Part shown: positions 25,142 to 33,140 of the stretch, one piece after another | How positions within the stretch are numbered: position 1 is the stretch's first letter | Layout: every line of letters begins with the position of its first letter | DNA from: an uncultured Pseudodesulfovibrio sp. | GTDB taxonomy: Bacteria; Desulfobacterota; Desulfovibrionia; Desulfovibrionales; Desulfovibrionaceae | Length of the DNA stretch: 64,000 nt | Assembly (NCBI RefSeq): GCF_963664965.1 | Contig: NZ_OY761823.1 | Location: 1,994,001 to 2,058,000 of the forward strand | Direction of reading: 5' to 3' | Position numbers and translations under genes: made by a program | The notes under the pieces: generated by a model | What the model saw: only the letters and a program-made list of their open reading frames with translations | The model's database searches: none | What the model was told of the DNA's origin: nothing

Positions 25142-26088
25142 ACATATTGAGGCTGGCAGCAAATGCCATAAATACCGTCTGTGACGTGGTGCTGGGTACT
25201 CTCTACTTGGCTGGTAAGACGGTTCACACGGCTTGGAGCCTTTTGAAGGCGATATGGATTGTGGGGCTTATTACCAAGTTTGCGTCTTTGAGCCTGAGCG
25301 CGGCGTTGGTGGTAGGCACTCTTTCCCTGTCGGCAACACCGGCCAGAGCAATGACAGTCTCTGATCCGACGTCCTACACCTACTACGCTGAGCAGCTGAA
25401 GCAGATGACTCAGCAGATCGAGACGCTTTCGGAAAACGTGACTCAGGTGAAGAACGTTTTGAGCATGACTCAGGAGGTTCGAGATCAGATGCAGGGTGTC
25501 TACGGTATGGCCAAAGGCGTTCTGGAGGATTTTGAGAACGTGAGTAAGCGTCTCAAAGACGAGCCGATGAGCATCCTGGAGTACTTGCAGAAGTATCTGC
25601 CCAAAGATCAGCAGGATCAGTTTACAGCACCTGATGGTGCCGCCGACATCAACAAAGCTCTGGACGAAATCTTCAAAGATCCTCGGACGAAGGATTTCTA
25701 TATTTTCGACGAAGAACCAAAACGCAGAGCCGTGCGTCAGGAAGCCTTGCGCAATGCAATTACAGAGGCTGAAGCGGCAATTGAGCAGATTGATCCCCGT
25801 TTAAAGACGATTGAAAGCCTTGCCAAGCAGATCGACTCAAAAGAGAACGAAAACCTCAAGTCGTCTCAGGATCTGACAAGCTCAATCTTGGTTGAGATGC
25901 TTACTGCCCTGCGTGAGATTCAAACTTTGCTCTCTCGCTACACCACGGCTTCTATGATGCTGCAATACACTGGGCATGATGAAGAACTTGCCCGAAAGGA
26001 AATAGAGGCGAAGAGGCCTGCAAGTCGCACGGCAGCTTATATTAAAAAATGGAATAAAGGGGCAACAGTCCTAGAATACTTAAAATAG
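25138..26088 (+). CDS. VirB5/TrbJ-like type IV secretion protein
   Basis: The 316-residue protein starts at the ATG at 25138, inside GGAGGAAAGAATGA. A long hydrophobic N-terminal region ends in a signal-peptidase-like ATPARA. It is followed by the coiled-coil TYYAEQLKQMTQQIETLSENVTQVKNVLSMTQEVRDQM typical of VirB5/TrbJ minor-pilus proteins, and a helical C-terminal half. VirB5 sits at the tip of the conjugative pilus and helps contact recipients. The next genes encode a lipoprotein and a VirB6-like protein, the usual neighbours. Confidence 0.7.
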   Translation: MNILRLAANAINTVCDVVLGTLYLAGKTVHTAWSLLKAIWIVGLITKFASLSLSAALVVGTLSLSATPARAMTVSDPTSYTYYAEQLKQMTQQIETLSENVTQVKNVLSMTQEVRDQMQGVYGMAKGVLEDFENVSKRLKDEPMSILEYLQKYLPKDQQDQFTAPDGAADINKALDEIFKDPRTKDFYIFDEEPKRRAVRQEALRNAITEAEAAIEQIDPRLKTIESLAKQIDSKENENLKSSQDLTSSILVEMLTALREIQTLLSRYTTASMMLQYTGHDEELARKEIEAKRPASRTAAYIKKWNKGATVLEYLK

Positions 26089-26104
26089 GAATGGGAAAGA
26101 TTAC

Positions 26105-26293
26105 ATGAAGATATATCAAATTTTATTGTGCGTTGTTGCCGTGACCGTATTGTTTGGCTGCAATACTGGCGAGGAAAAGAAAGCCCCGAAGAGTCGAACT
26201 CGAGCGATGATCGAAAGGTCGATCAAAGACTCACCTTCAGCCGCTTTTTTAAACAGTCTTCGGGACGAAAATACCAATAAGAGGGAGGAATAG
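26105..26293 (+). CDS. Small lipoprotein of the secretion module (VirB7/TrbK-like position)
   Basis: The 62-residue protein has a signal peptide with lipobox VLFGC, followed by a short basic mature segment. It lies between VirB5-like and VirB6-like genes, the place of entry-exclusion or VirB7-type lipoproteins. The role is inferred from position only. Confidence 0.6.
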   Translation: MKIYQILLCVVAVTVLFGCNTGEEKKAPKSRTRAMIERSIKDSPSAAFLNSLRDENTNKREE

Positions 26294-26295
26294 GA

Positions 26296-27474
26296 ATGAG
26301 GTGGTTCACGCTTATTTCGGCCTGCTGTATAGTCACATTCTGTATACTCACAAGTTCATTTGCTGCTGGACCGGCAGATATTATGGCTTCCGTGGAGTCT
26401 CAGGCTCCGAAACATTCTGAGATATTTGAAGGATATTCTACAGCGGCTCTGTTTGTCCATATGACCACTGTTGTCGAAAGTTACTGGATGGCAACATATT
26501 ATCTGATGGTTTCCAAAGACCATGGAGCGGTTGTTCAGAAGCTGATGTACAATTTTCTAGCTTTCTATTTAATATACATTTTCTTTTGTCTTATTGTGGC
26601 AAAGCACAAAGAGGTGGATATCCGGTCCGTTGGTTTTTCTTTTCTTTGGGCGGTCATGGGAACGATCATTGTTTGTGATCTTGGTCTCATGAGAAAGATT
26701 ATATTTCGAGGGATATTGGAGGTTCCACTTTCAATAGCGAGCTTTTTTGTTTCCTTTGGAAAGACGACTAATATTTTAGAATTATTTAATTATTTGGATG
26801 CACATGTTTTCAGGCTTTTTGATTTTTGCAGTATGATGTGGCCTGATGTGACGAATATTTTCAGTTCTAATACTTTGCTCGTCATTATCTTTTTGCTGCT
26901 CCTACTTTTCTTTTTCGGAAGAGGGGTAACATTCTATTTTAGCACATTGATTATTTCCTATAGCAAGGTCGCAATCTGTGGTGTGCTGCTTCCCCTGATC
27001 ATAGTCTTTGGAGTGATGCCGCAAACGAGGTGGATTGTTTTCTCATGGGCGAGAATCGTGTTTCAGGAGGCAGGAAAAATCATAATTTCATCTATTTTCA
27101 TGGCTTTTATTATTTCAGTTGTTGGAGGGATGCTTTCTGGCCTCTATGCGATTGATAGTAGCAAGTACTTGATTAGCTCCGATTATCTGTATGCTTTGGT
27201 TGGTGTTATTACTTTCTCTGCTTTCATGGGAGAAATGTCTGGATTCACGTCTCAGCTGTTTGGGGCAGCCTCTCGGGATACTACCGCAAAGACGCTTGCC
27301 AATTTAGGCGGAGCCGCAATGGTTTCAAAGTTTATGGGGAATACTTTTGGAGGTGCATTGGCTGGCGCAAAAGGGGTGAAAGATTCGTATAGAGGCGGAA
27401 GGAGGGCCTGGGGCAATGCTCGAAATGCTTATACGAGACTCTTGTCTCCTCCGAACAAAGACCCTAGAGGATGA
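26296..27474 (+). CDS. VirB6/TrbL-like inner-membrane channel protein
   Basis: The 392-residue polytopic protein has an N-terminal signal-like segment (ending SSFAAG) and about seven further hydrophobic segments, including TLLVIIFLLLLLFFFGRGVTFY and IIISSIFMAFIISVVGGML. The C-terminal tail is rich in Gly, Ala and basic residues (GGAAMVSKFMGNTFGGALAGAKG), as in TrbL/VirB6 proteins. It would form part of the inner-membrane passage for the transferred DNA. It starts 2 nt after the lipoprotein stop, behind GGGAGGAATAGG. Confidence 0.72.
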   Translation: MRWFTLISACCIVTFCILTSSFAAGPADIMASVESQAPKHSEIFEGYSTAALFVHMTTVVESYWMATYYLMVSKDHGAVVQKLMYNFLAFYLIYIFFCLIVAKHKEVDIRSVGFSFLWAVMGTIIVCDLGLMRKIIFRGILEVPLSIASFFVSFGKTTNILELFNYLDAHVFRLFDFCSMMWPDVTNIFSSNTLLVIIFLLLLLFFFGRGVTFYFSTLIISYSKVAICGVLLPLIIVFGVMPQTRWIVFSWARIVFQEAGKIIISSIFMAFIISVVGGMLSGLYAIDSSKYLISSDYLYALVGVITFSAFMGEMSGFTSQLFGAASRDTTAKTLANLGGAAMVSKFMGNTFGGALAGAKGVKDSYRGGRRAWGNARNAYTRLLSPPNKDPRG

Positions 27475-27477
27475 GTA

Positions 27478-27792
27478 ATGGTAAATAAACTATTTCAGAA
27501 GTTGGTAGATCGTAACCCAGAAGCTGCTAAAATCCTTTTTTTTGGCGTTCATCACGTTTTCTTTGGTTTCCTTGGATTGGTGCATTCTGCAGCCTTGGCT
27601 GTTTGCCTTTTCGGGTTGAAGACAAGCCTGCCGTATGGGGTTGTGCTGTCCTTTGTCGTGGCAGTTTTCCCTGTGTGGATTTGGGGACTATGGCAACGGA
27701 AGTGTGATCCGGATTGGTTTGTCCCAACAAAATATAAAGGTCAGATGCTAGAAGTGGAATATTTCCCATCATGGTTCAGGCCGTGGAAGTAA
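27478..27792 (+). CDS. Small membrane protein ending the secretion operon
   Basis: The 104-residue protein has two or three hydrophobic segments (about residues 19-45 and 52-75) and a polar C terminus. It starts 3 nt after the VirB6-like gene. No family recognised; by position it may be an accessory of the VirB6-like channel. Confidence 0.6.
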   Translation: MVNKLFQKLVDRNPEAAKILFFGVHHVFFGFLGLVHSAALAVCLFGLKTSLPYGVVLSFVVAVFPVWIWGLWQRKCDPDWFVPTKYKGQMLEVEYFPSWFRPWK

Positions 27793-27800
27793 TGGTCTTC

Positions 27801-27839
27801 AAATTAAGAAAGCCGCCTACAGGGCGGCTTTCTTAATTT
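27801..27839. terminator. Bidirectional terminator between convergent operons
   Basis: A perfect 17-bp stem (AAATTAAGAAAGCCGCC and its complement) with the 5-nt loop TACAG has A/T-rich arms that give U-tracts in both directions. It separates the secretion operon from the convergent NERD gene. Confidence 0.85.
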
Positions 27840-27893
27840 TTAAAAAGTTTTGGGCGTTAGAGGAAGGCCTTTTTATTCAAAGTATCGTGATGT

Positions 27894-29291
27894 CTACTTC
27901 GGTGCCATATCCTCTGTGCTTCCAAACCAAATCCAAGGCTTATCAATATCTGGCCTGTCGCATTTCCAAACATTTCTGATTTGGTGGTTGAGGAAGCCAA
28001 TATATTCTTTTTCTGATTGAACCCCATGAAGCTTATTGCTTGCTTGTTCTTTGTTAATCGTCGCCAAGTCACAAAAGACTGGATACTGCTTGTATTTTGA
28101 AATGAATGAAATCAATCGAGATAGCCTCGGCTTTGATGTCGCAGCTATATTTGAACCGTATCCATATACGAAGTCGGAATAATATCTGTCAAATTCTTCA
28201 GTCCTCATCAATGCAACGCATTCGTCCTCTGTTCCGCAGAATTCAAAATTTTTATTGGTAACAACAACGACACTGTGTACCGGAAGCATGTCATAACAAA
28301 TCTGCTTTGCTGTATCGCCAAGCAGCCGACGTGCTCGATCTGCCTGTCTTATCGGACTGTGTATCACCGTGTCGTCGCTATCTCTCTTCCATTGTGAGGC
28401 GTTGCCATTGCTGCTAGCAACAGGCCGCCAATGGCCGTATAGGTTTTTGACTTCAACATGGAGCAAGCCATGCTGGGTGACAACTAGAATGTCAAACTCA
28501 CATTTCTTTTCATTGATGCTTAGTCCTAATCCCCAGTATACGATGCCTCCCCCAATACTTTTTACAACTTCGAGAACTTCAGCTTCTCCTCGCAATCCTG
28601 CGCTTGTCGTTCCTCCATTGTCGATGGAATTTTGTTTTGGAATGGCGTTTATGCGCTGTTGATACCTAGGGGTAACAACTAGGGCTGTTTTAGGATGATA
28701 GACTCTTTTGATTTTGGTCTTGGGAACATATCGGCCTGATTTTTTCTCATAATCTGCTGCGAGGGGAGACCTTGTTCCTGCTTTTTCGTTTTGGTGGTCA
28801 AGATTTTTCGTCGGCATATGCTCAGGGGCATAGGGTTTCTTGCCTTTCTTTTTTAGTCGCAAGTACATCAGCAGAATGATCCCGAGCGCTATGAGTATCC
28901 CGATTCCGACTTGATGGTAGGGGGATTTTTGATCGTCAATTTGAGCAAGCCACCCAGCATCTTTGCTTGCCTTTGCCATTACAACTTTTTCACCTGTTCC
29001 CGTATTCGTCACCGAAATGACAGCGAGTTCTATTTGTGGACATTCAGCATCCAAGATGGGGCCGATTTTGTTTTTAAAGAATGGTCCAATCCCTTGAACT
29101 GCCAACGGACTATTGGGAGCAAGCCGGATTTCTACTTTGACCAAGCGCTGGCACCAATTGAGTTGATCTGACAGGATATAGATGTCAGCACCGAGCTTTT
29201 TTGAGTAAGCCAGATGATGATTGGCGGCCAGCGCCGTAGTTATCCAAAAAAGGCAAACACCAGATAGGATGATTGCACGAAATAGTTTCAT
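27894..29291 (-). CDS. Membrane-anchored NERD-domain nuclease-like protein
   Basis: The 465-residue protein has a signal peptide (MKLFRAIILSGVCLFWITTALA), an extracytoplasmic domain (residues 24-125; AYSKKLGAD, Trp46-Cys47, Cys84), one membrane helix (about 128-145) and a cytoplasmic part. The latter contains a NERD/PD-(D/E)XK-like core: GLRGEAEV (Glu236), CEFDILVVTQHGLLHVEVK (Asp267, Glu280-x-Lys282). It therefore links an envelope sensor-like module to a putative nuclease inside the cell. The N-terminal module is shared with the adjacent gene at 29363-31624. The ATG at 29291 is chosen because the signal peptide starts there. Confidence 0.72.
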   Translation of the reverse strand: MKLFRAIILSGVCLFWITTALAANHHLAYSKKLGADIYILSDQLNWCQRLVKVEIRLAPNSPLAVQGIGPFFKNKIGPILDAECPQIELAVISVTNTGTGEKVVMAKASKDAGWLAQIDDQKSPYHQVGIGILIALGIILLMYLRLKKKGKKPYAPEHMPTKNLDHQNEKAGTRSPLAADYEKKSGRYVPKTKIKRVYHPKTALVVTPRYQQRINAIPKQNSIDNGGTTSAGLRGEAEVLEVVKSIGGGIVYWGLGLSINEKKCEFDILVVTQHGLLHVEVKNLYGHWRPVASSNGNASQWKRDSDDTVIHSPIRQADRARRLLGDTAKQICYDMLPVHSVVVVTNKNFEFCGTEDECVALMRTEEFDRYYSDFVYGYGSNIAATSKPRLSRLISFISKYKQYPVFCDLATINKEQASNKLHGVQSEKEYIGFLNHQIRNVWKCDRPDIDKPWIWFGSTEDMAPK

Positions 29292-29362
29292 AGCATGTCG
29301 TCCAGATAAGCAAACACCGACCCCCACGTGGGAGGCCGGTGCGTTGTTTTATTTCGAATCGA

Positions 29363-31624
29363 TTAATATACCGTTTTTGTCGTGATCTTTGTCTTTTTTA
29401 GATACAACTCATCTGTCAAAGTGAGAACAGTAAGGACTTCTTTGCCGTTGGAGTAAATCTGAGCTTCCACAGCAGAGACAGGCAACTGCAAGTTTTTTCC
29501 GGTAGGTATGTTTGACCTGTCATCAGTTATCCGTTTGCCCCATGTAAAGGCAACACAGTCGCTCCTGCTTACGCTTAAATCAGGCTCGCCAAATTTTTTG
29601 ACCAAGCCTTCAATAATCGCCTCTCTTTCTTCAATTGAGGCGGTTTGTTTGAGTGTGGCTTGCTTCAAGGAATACACTGGAGAGCCGAGTCCCATGAGTG
29701 ACTTTCCTGTTTGTACAAATTTTCCTTCAAAATAGCGCAATCCTGAAGTGATAGTGTCTTTGTTGAAGAAGTCGGACACGAAGAGTTCTTCAGGGGATTT
29801 AAGAACTTTGGTGCTTTCGTTGTACCTTGTTTCCAACTGAAGTTTGTCTTCAAGAATATCCTGAACATCTCCAATTTCCATGCCGCCATGGAGTCCAGCG
29901 ACATCAAGCTCTCTGGCGGTTCTTGTGTCTTGTTTTTGAACGTATTTCTGTTTTGAACTATTGGCTTTGACAGACCAATTAATCCAATTACTTTTCTGAA
30001 ATGGTCTTTCAACTTTCACCGCGTATGCGGTTTCAGAAACATATACCACAACGCCTTTACCGCCTTTCCACGGATCGTTCTTGTAACCAACAGGGGTTGC
30101 CATAAAGCCCGCTCTGGTATTGACAAGCGTTAGTATGTCCTGAGGTTTCTTTTTGATTTGAGCGAGTACATCTTGCGGTACGTTTTGCTTTACAAACTCT
30201 TTCCAGTTTTGAATGACAATGTTGACTCGTTCGCCGTTGTCGGCTTTGTATTGGTATTGGAGTTGTCTTTCGGTATTTCCTAGTGCCACAGAGTTGTTTC
30301 TTTTGTTGTAAGTGGCTGAAACTTCTATGGCTAATGGTCTCCGTACGTCGATGCCATTAACCATATGTGTGTCTGTAGGAGAGGAAAGGTAGTTGAAGTG
30401 CGCAAGTGCCACGTTTCCATTCACCACAAGAGGTTCAACTCCTCTTTCTATGCGATCAGCACGTGCTGCAGCTTCTTGTGCCTTTCTGGTCTTTTCTTCT
30501 TCAAGTTGCTGTTGGCGTGCCTTTTCTGCTTCCATTAACGCCGCTTGCTTTTTTTCGATTTTAGCACCTAGCCAAGAGTGCGGGAATTCGTAAAAAGCTT
30601 TCCCCGTGCGTTTATTGATGATTTTTGCAGAGTGTAAAATGGTATGAACGACTGCATCGTCATTCCCTCCTGCGTACTGATCCCACCGGAATATCTTGAG
30701 AGTGGCTGTAATCAGCACTTCTCGATAGCTCAGGGTCTTCAGCAGTGATTCTGCTTCATCCGGGGACATAGGCAATTCTTGAATGAACTCGCCGCCATTG
30801 ATTTTAAGAGTGATTTTTTTGGGGAATGTCTGGTTTGATGGGCATCTCCAACTGCTAGGTCTATCAAAGCTAAATGTCGCATCTTCTTTCAGCGGCTGAA
30901 AGGGGAAGGCTTTTTTTTGAAGATTGTATTTTCCTACTTTGCTACGAATGGAAAGAGTTATGTATTCTGGAGAAGGTTTATCCAGAAAGGCAGTGGCTTC
31001 CTGCGTGTAGCTTTTTCCCAGTTTGGCCAATTTGATTTCATTGCTTTTGGCACTTGAATATTCTTTACAGTGCTTGAGCTTCAAATAATCGAAGATGGCA
31101 TCCGGGTTGGAAAGGACACTCTGCGAGCTCGGCATGACCCCTTGAATCAGATTGAGGTACTCAGCTTGTACAGGTTTAATGCTTTCTTCTTTAATAGAAG
31201 GGGCCGGAGCCTCTTTAGGGGGCGTTACGGCTATTTCGTCCAGTGCTTTCCCCTTAGTTTCAAGAGGAGTAACCGTCCATCCATTGCTGGAGGTTCCTGT
31301 GTAGCTGGACATGGGAGTTGTTCCACCATTTTTAAATACATCAAAACGAGCTGATGTTGCAGAAGAACAATCATTGGTGATGACGGTCCCAACCTTTATC
31401 AAAAAGCCTTCAATGCCGCCCTTCAGAAGGGGGCTGTTGTCATCCAAGTTAACTTTGACGGAAACGGCATCTTTGCACCAACTTCCGCCTGCCTGATCTG
31501 CAAAGACCTCGGCACCCATCTTTTTGGAATACGCGAGGCGATGCCAGTCAGCGCCATGCGCAAAGCCACTAGAAATGATCAGTGCGCAGACTGTGAGTGC
31601 TATAGCCTGTATTGTGTTTTTCAT
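29363..31624 (-). CDS. Large secreted or periplasmic protein sharing a module with the NERD protein
   Basis: The 753-residue protein has a signal peptide (ending SSGFAHGA). Its first 100 residues match the N terminus of the neighbouring NERD protein: HRLAYSKKMGAEVF, Trp49-Cys50, NSPLLKGGIEGF, Cys86. The rest has an Ala/Glu/Arg-rich coiled-coil stretch (MEAEKARQQQLEEEKTRKAQEAAARADRIERG) and beta-rich regions without a recognised family. It starts 2 nt after the SH3 lipoprotein gene, with GGGAGA upstream, so the two are co-transcribed. Function unknown; an envelope location is likely. Confidence 0.6.
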   Translation of the reverse strand: MKNTIQAIALTVCALIISSGFAHGADWHRLAYSKKMGAEVFADQAGGSWCKDAVSVKVNLDDNSPLLKGGIEGFLIKVGTVITNDCSSATSARFDVFKNGGTTPMSSYTGTSSNGWTVTPLETKGKALDEIAVTPPKEAPAPSIKEESIKPVQAEYLNLIQGVMPSSQSVLSNPDAIFDYLKLKHCKEYSSAKSNEIKLAKLGKSYTQEATAFLDKPSPEYITLSIRSKVGKYNLQKKAFPFQPLKEDATFSFDRPSSWRCPSNQTFPKKITLKINGGEFIQELPMSPDEAESLLKTLSYREVLITATLKIFRWDQYAGGNDDAVVHTILHSAKIINKRTGKAFYEFPHSWLGAKIEKKQAALMEAEKARQQQLEEEKTRKAQEAAARADRIERGVEPLVVNGNVALAHFNYLSSPTDTHMVNGIDVRRPLAIEVSATYNKRNNSVALGNTERQLQYQYKADNGERVNIVIQNWKEFVKQNVPQDVLAQIKKKPQDILTLVNTRAGFMATPVGYKNDPWKGGKGVVVYVSETAYAVKVERPFQKSNWINWSVKANSSKQKYVQKQDTRTARELDVAGLHGGMEIGDVQDILEDKLQLETRYNESTKVLKSPEELFVSDFFNKDTITSGLRYFEGKFVQTGKSLMGLGSPVYSLKQATLKQTASIEEREAIIEGLVKKFGEPDLSVSRSDCVAFTWGKRITDDRSNIPTGKNLQLPVSAVEAQIYSNGKEVLTVLTLTDELYLKKTKITTKTVY

Positions 31625-31626
31625 GA

Positions 31627-32547
31627 CTACAGAATCTCCCAAGCGCCATCAGTGCCTTTACTGGCGACAACGGTCTTTTCTTCCTCGCCCTTAGGAGTGG
31701 ACACTTTCATTGTCACGGTACGGGCCGGAGCCTCAACCTCGACTCGTTCAGCAATGAGGTCTTCGGTCGTTTCGTCATCAGGGTAGCTTGCGACCATTTC
31801 ATCGAGATCTACAGCAGGGCGTACAGCTTTAGCTGTTTGCAGGTCCTCGGAAAGGGCGTCTAAGTCGTGGGCAGGAGTCATGACAGCGGGTTCTTTGGCT
31901 GCGACTTTCTGCTTCTCCAATGTACCTTCTTTGCCGATAAGTGAAGCATGGATGTAACCAATGGCTTGGCGATTTTGGTTCACCAAAATCCAGTTCTTAC
32001 CCTTTACCTGACCTACAGCAAGGACAACGCTTCCTTTTTTCAGCACCTTTGCAACGTCATAATCCATTGAAGGACCGAGCCGCACATTGGAATCAGTCAA
32101 AATTTCATAAGCCTCGCCAATCAGGGTAAGCTTTCCAGGTTTCTCAACTTCTTTGCGTCGTACGATTGGGACTTCACGTTCAATCGTCTCAGTCTTTTCT
32201 ATTTTGATTTCAGCTTTTGCTTTGGTGTCCGGGTTTTCCCACTTCACGGTCTCGCCGTCTTTAGATTGTGAAAGGGCTTTTGCAGACTCTCGCTCCACCG
32301 CAAGACGATCTTGTTCATCGAGATACCCACCGATTTGGTTGCCAATAAAGCCACCTGCAAGGGCGCCAATGCCAATAGCAATAGCTTTACCTGCTCCTTT
32401 GCCGAAGAAGAGGCCAACAGTACCGCCAAGGACGGCTCCGACAGCCGTGCCGGTTTCTTTTTTTGTGGCCTGACAGCCAGCTAAGAGCATGGAAAAAATA
32501 AGAAGAAAAATACAAGTTCGGACAGCAAACCGTTTGTGAGTAGGCAC
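31627..32547 (-). CDS. Glycine-zipper lipoprotein with SH3-like domain
   Basis: The 306-residue protein has a lipoprotein signal with lipobox LLAGC (Cys about 25). Next is a glycine-zipper segment (GTAVGAVLGGTVGLFFGKGAGKAIAIGIGALAGGFIGNQIGGYLDEQD), like the 17-kDa surface antigen family. A central SH3b-like domain follows (EILTDSNVRLGPSMDYDVAKVLKKGSVVLAVGQVKGKNWILV). It is probably an outer-membrane-attached protein binding peptidoglycan or other envelope partners. First gene of a three-gene minus-strand cluster with the 753-residue protein and the NERD protein. Confidence 0.75.
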   Translation of the reverse strand: MPTHKRFAVRTCIFLLIFSMLLAGCQATKKETGTAVGAVLGGTVGLFFGKGAGKAIAIGIGALAGGFIGNQIGGYLDEQDRLAVERESAKALSQSKDGETVKWENPDTKAKAEIKIEKTETIEREVPIVRRKEVEKPGKLTLIGEAYEILTDSNVRLGPSMDYDVAKVLKKGSVVLAVGQVKGKNWILVNQNRQAIGYIHASLIGKEGTLEKQKVAAKEPAVMTPAHDLDALSEDLQTAKAVRPAVDLDEMVASYPDDETTEDLIAERVEVEAPARTVTMKVSTPKGEEEKTVVASKGTDGAWEIL

Positions 32548-33140
32548 AGCAATACCTCTTTATACGTTTCAGGCTAACTATAAAATGTACGGAAAGCTGT
32601 AGAGCAAAGGAAGGTCATGCAACCCGGCTGTCTCGCACTCGCTGAGACCCGTGGCTTTCCGTCTCCGCCTCGCGGCGGATTTGGCAAAGATTGATAGATA
32701 TCGATATAGTACGCTTGAATATGTGTCAATGCGTATCATGGTGTGGCGTAGCTCCTATCTTTCATTTGAGGTCGGGCAACTTAAGGGGGGGAGATGCCCA
32801 GAAAAAAATTGTGGGTACTGGATCAAACGAAATTGGTTTATCTGTCGGTGGCATGATGAATGGTGTGTTTACATCCAGTTTCAACGAAGGGAGGCGTGGG
32901 CGGTGCAGATTCAATGCATGTGGTGTGTGCTTGAGAATGTGTCTTGGCACCATGATGGCTTTTTGCTGGTGAGTGGCCATCTTTAATGGAAGGCGGTAAA
33001 AGTTATCATGTCCGCATAAGTTGGTATTAGGTTGGAAGAAGTCGGTAGAGCAGATGGGCTAGGATATTTACGGAATGACATGTCGCAAACATGCTTGTAT
33101 GTATAGCCCTGCAATAGTTTGCTGGAAGGAGATATTATTG
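32548..33140. other. Intergenic region with a 74-nt stem-loop element
   Basis: No convincing gene. ACGGAAAGC (32589-32597) and GCTTTCCGT (32654-32662) form a 9-bp outer stem enclosing a second stem GTCTC/GAGAC (32630-32648). This may be a small structured RNA or the leader of the divergent genes. The promoters for the lipoprotein cluster and for the large cargo gene must lie here. Confidence 0.4.

Noticed and set aside
32651-32986. Overlapping plus-strand frames of 93-111 codons upstream of the large cargo gene
   Set aside because: Two frames overlap, neither has a ribosome site or protein-like composition, and they run over the structured element.
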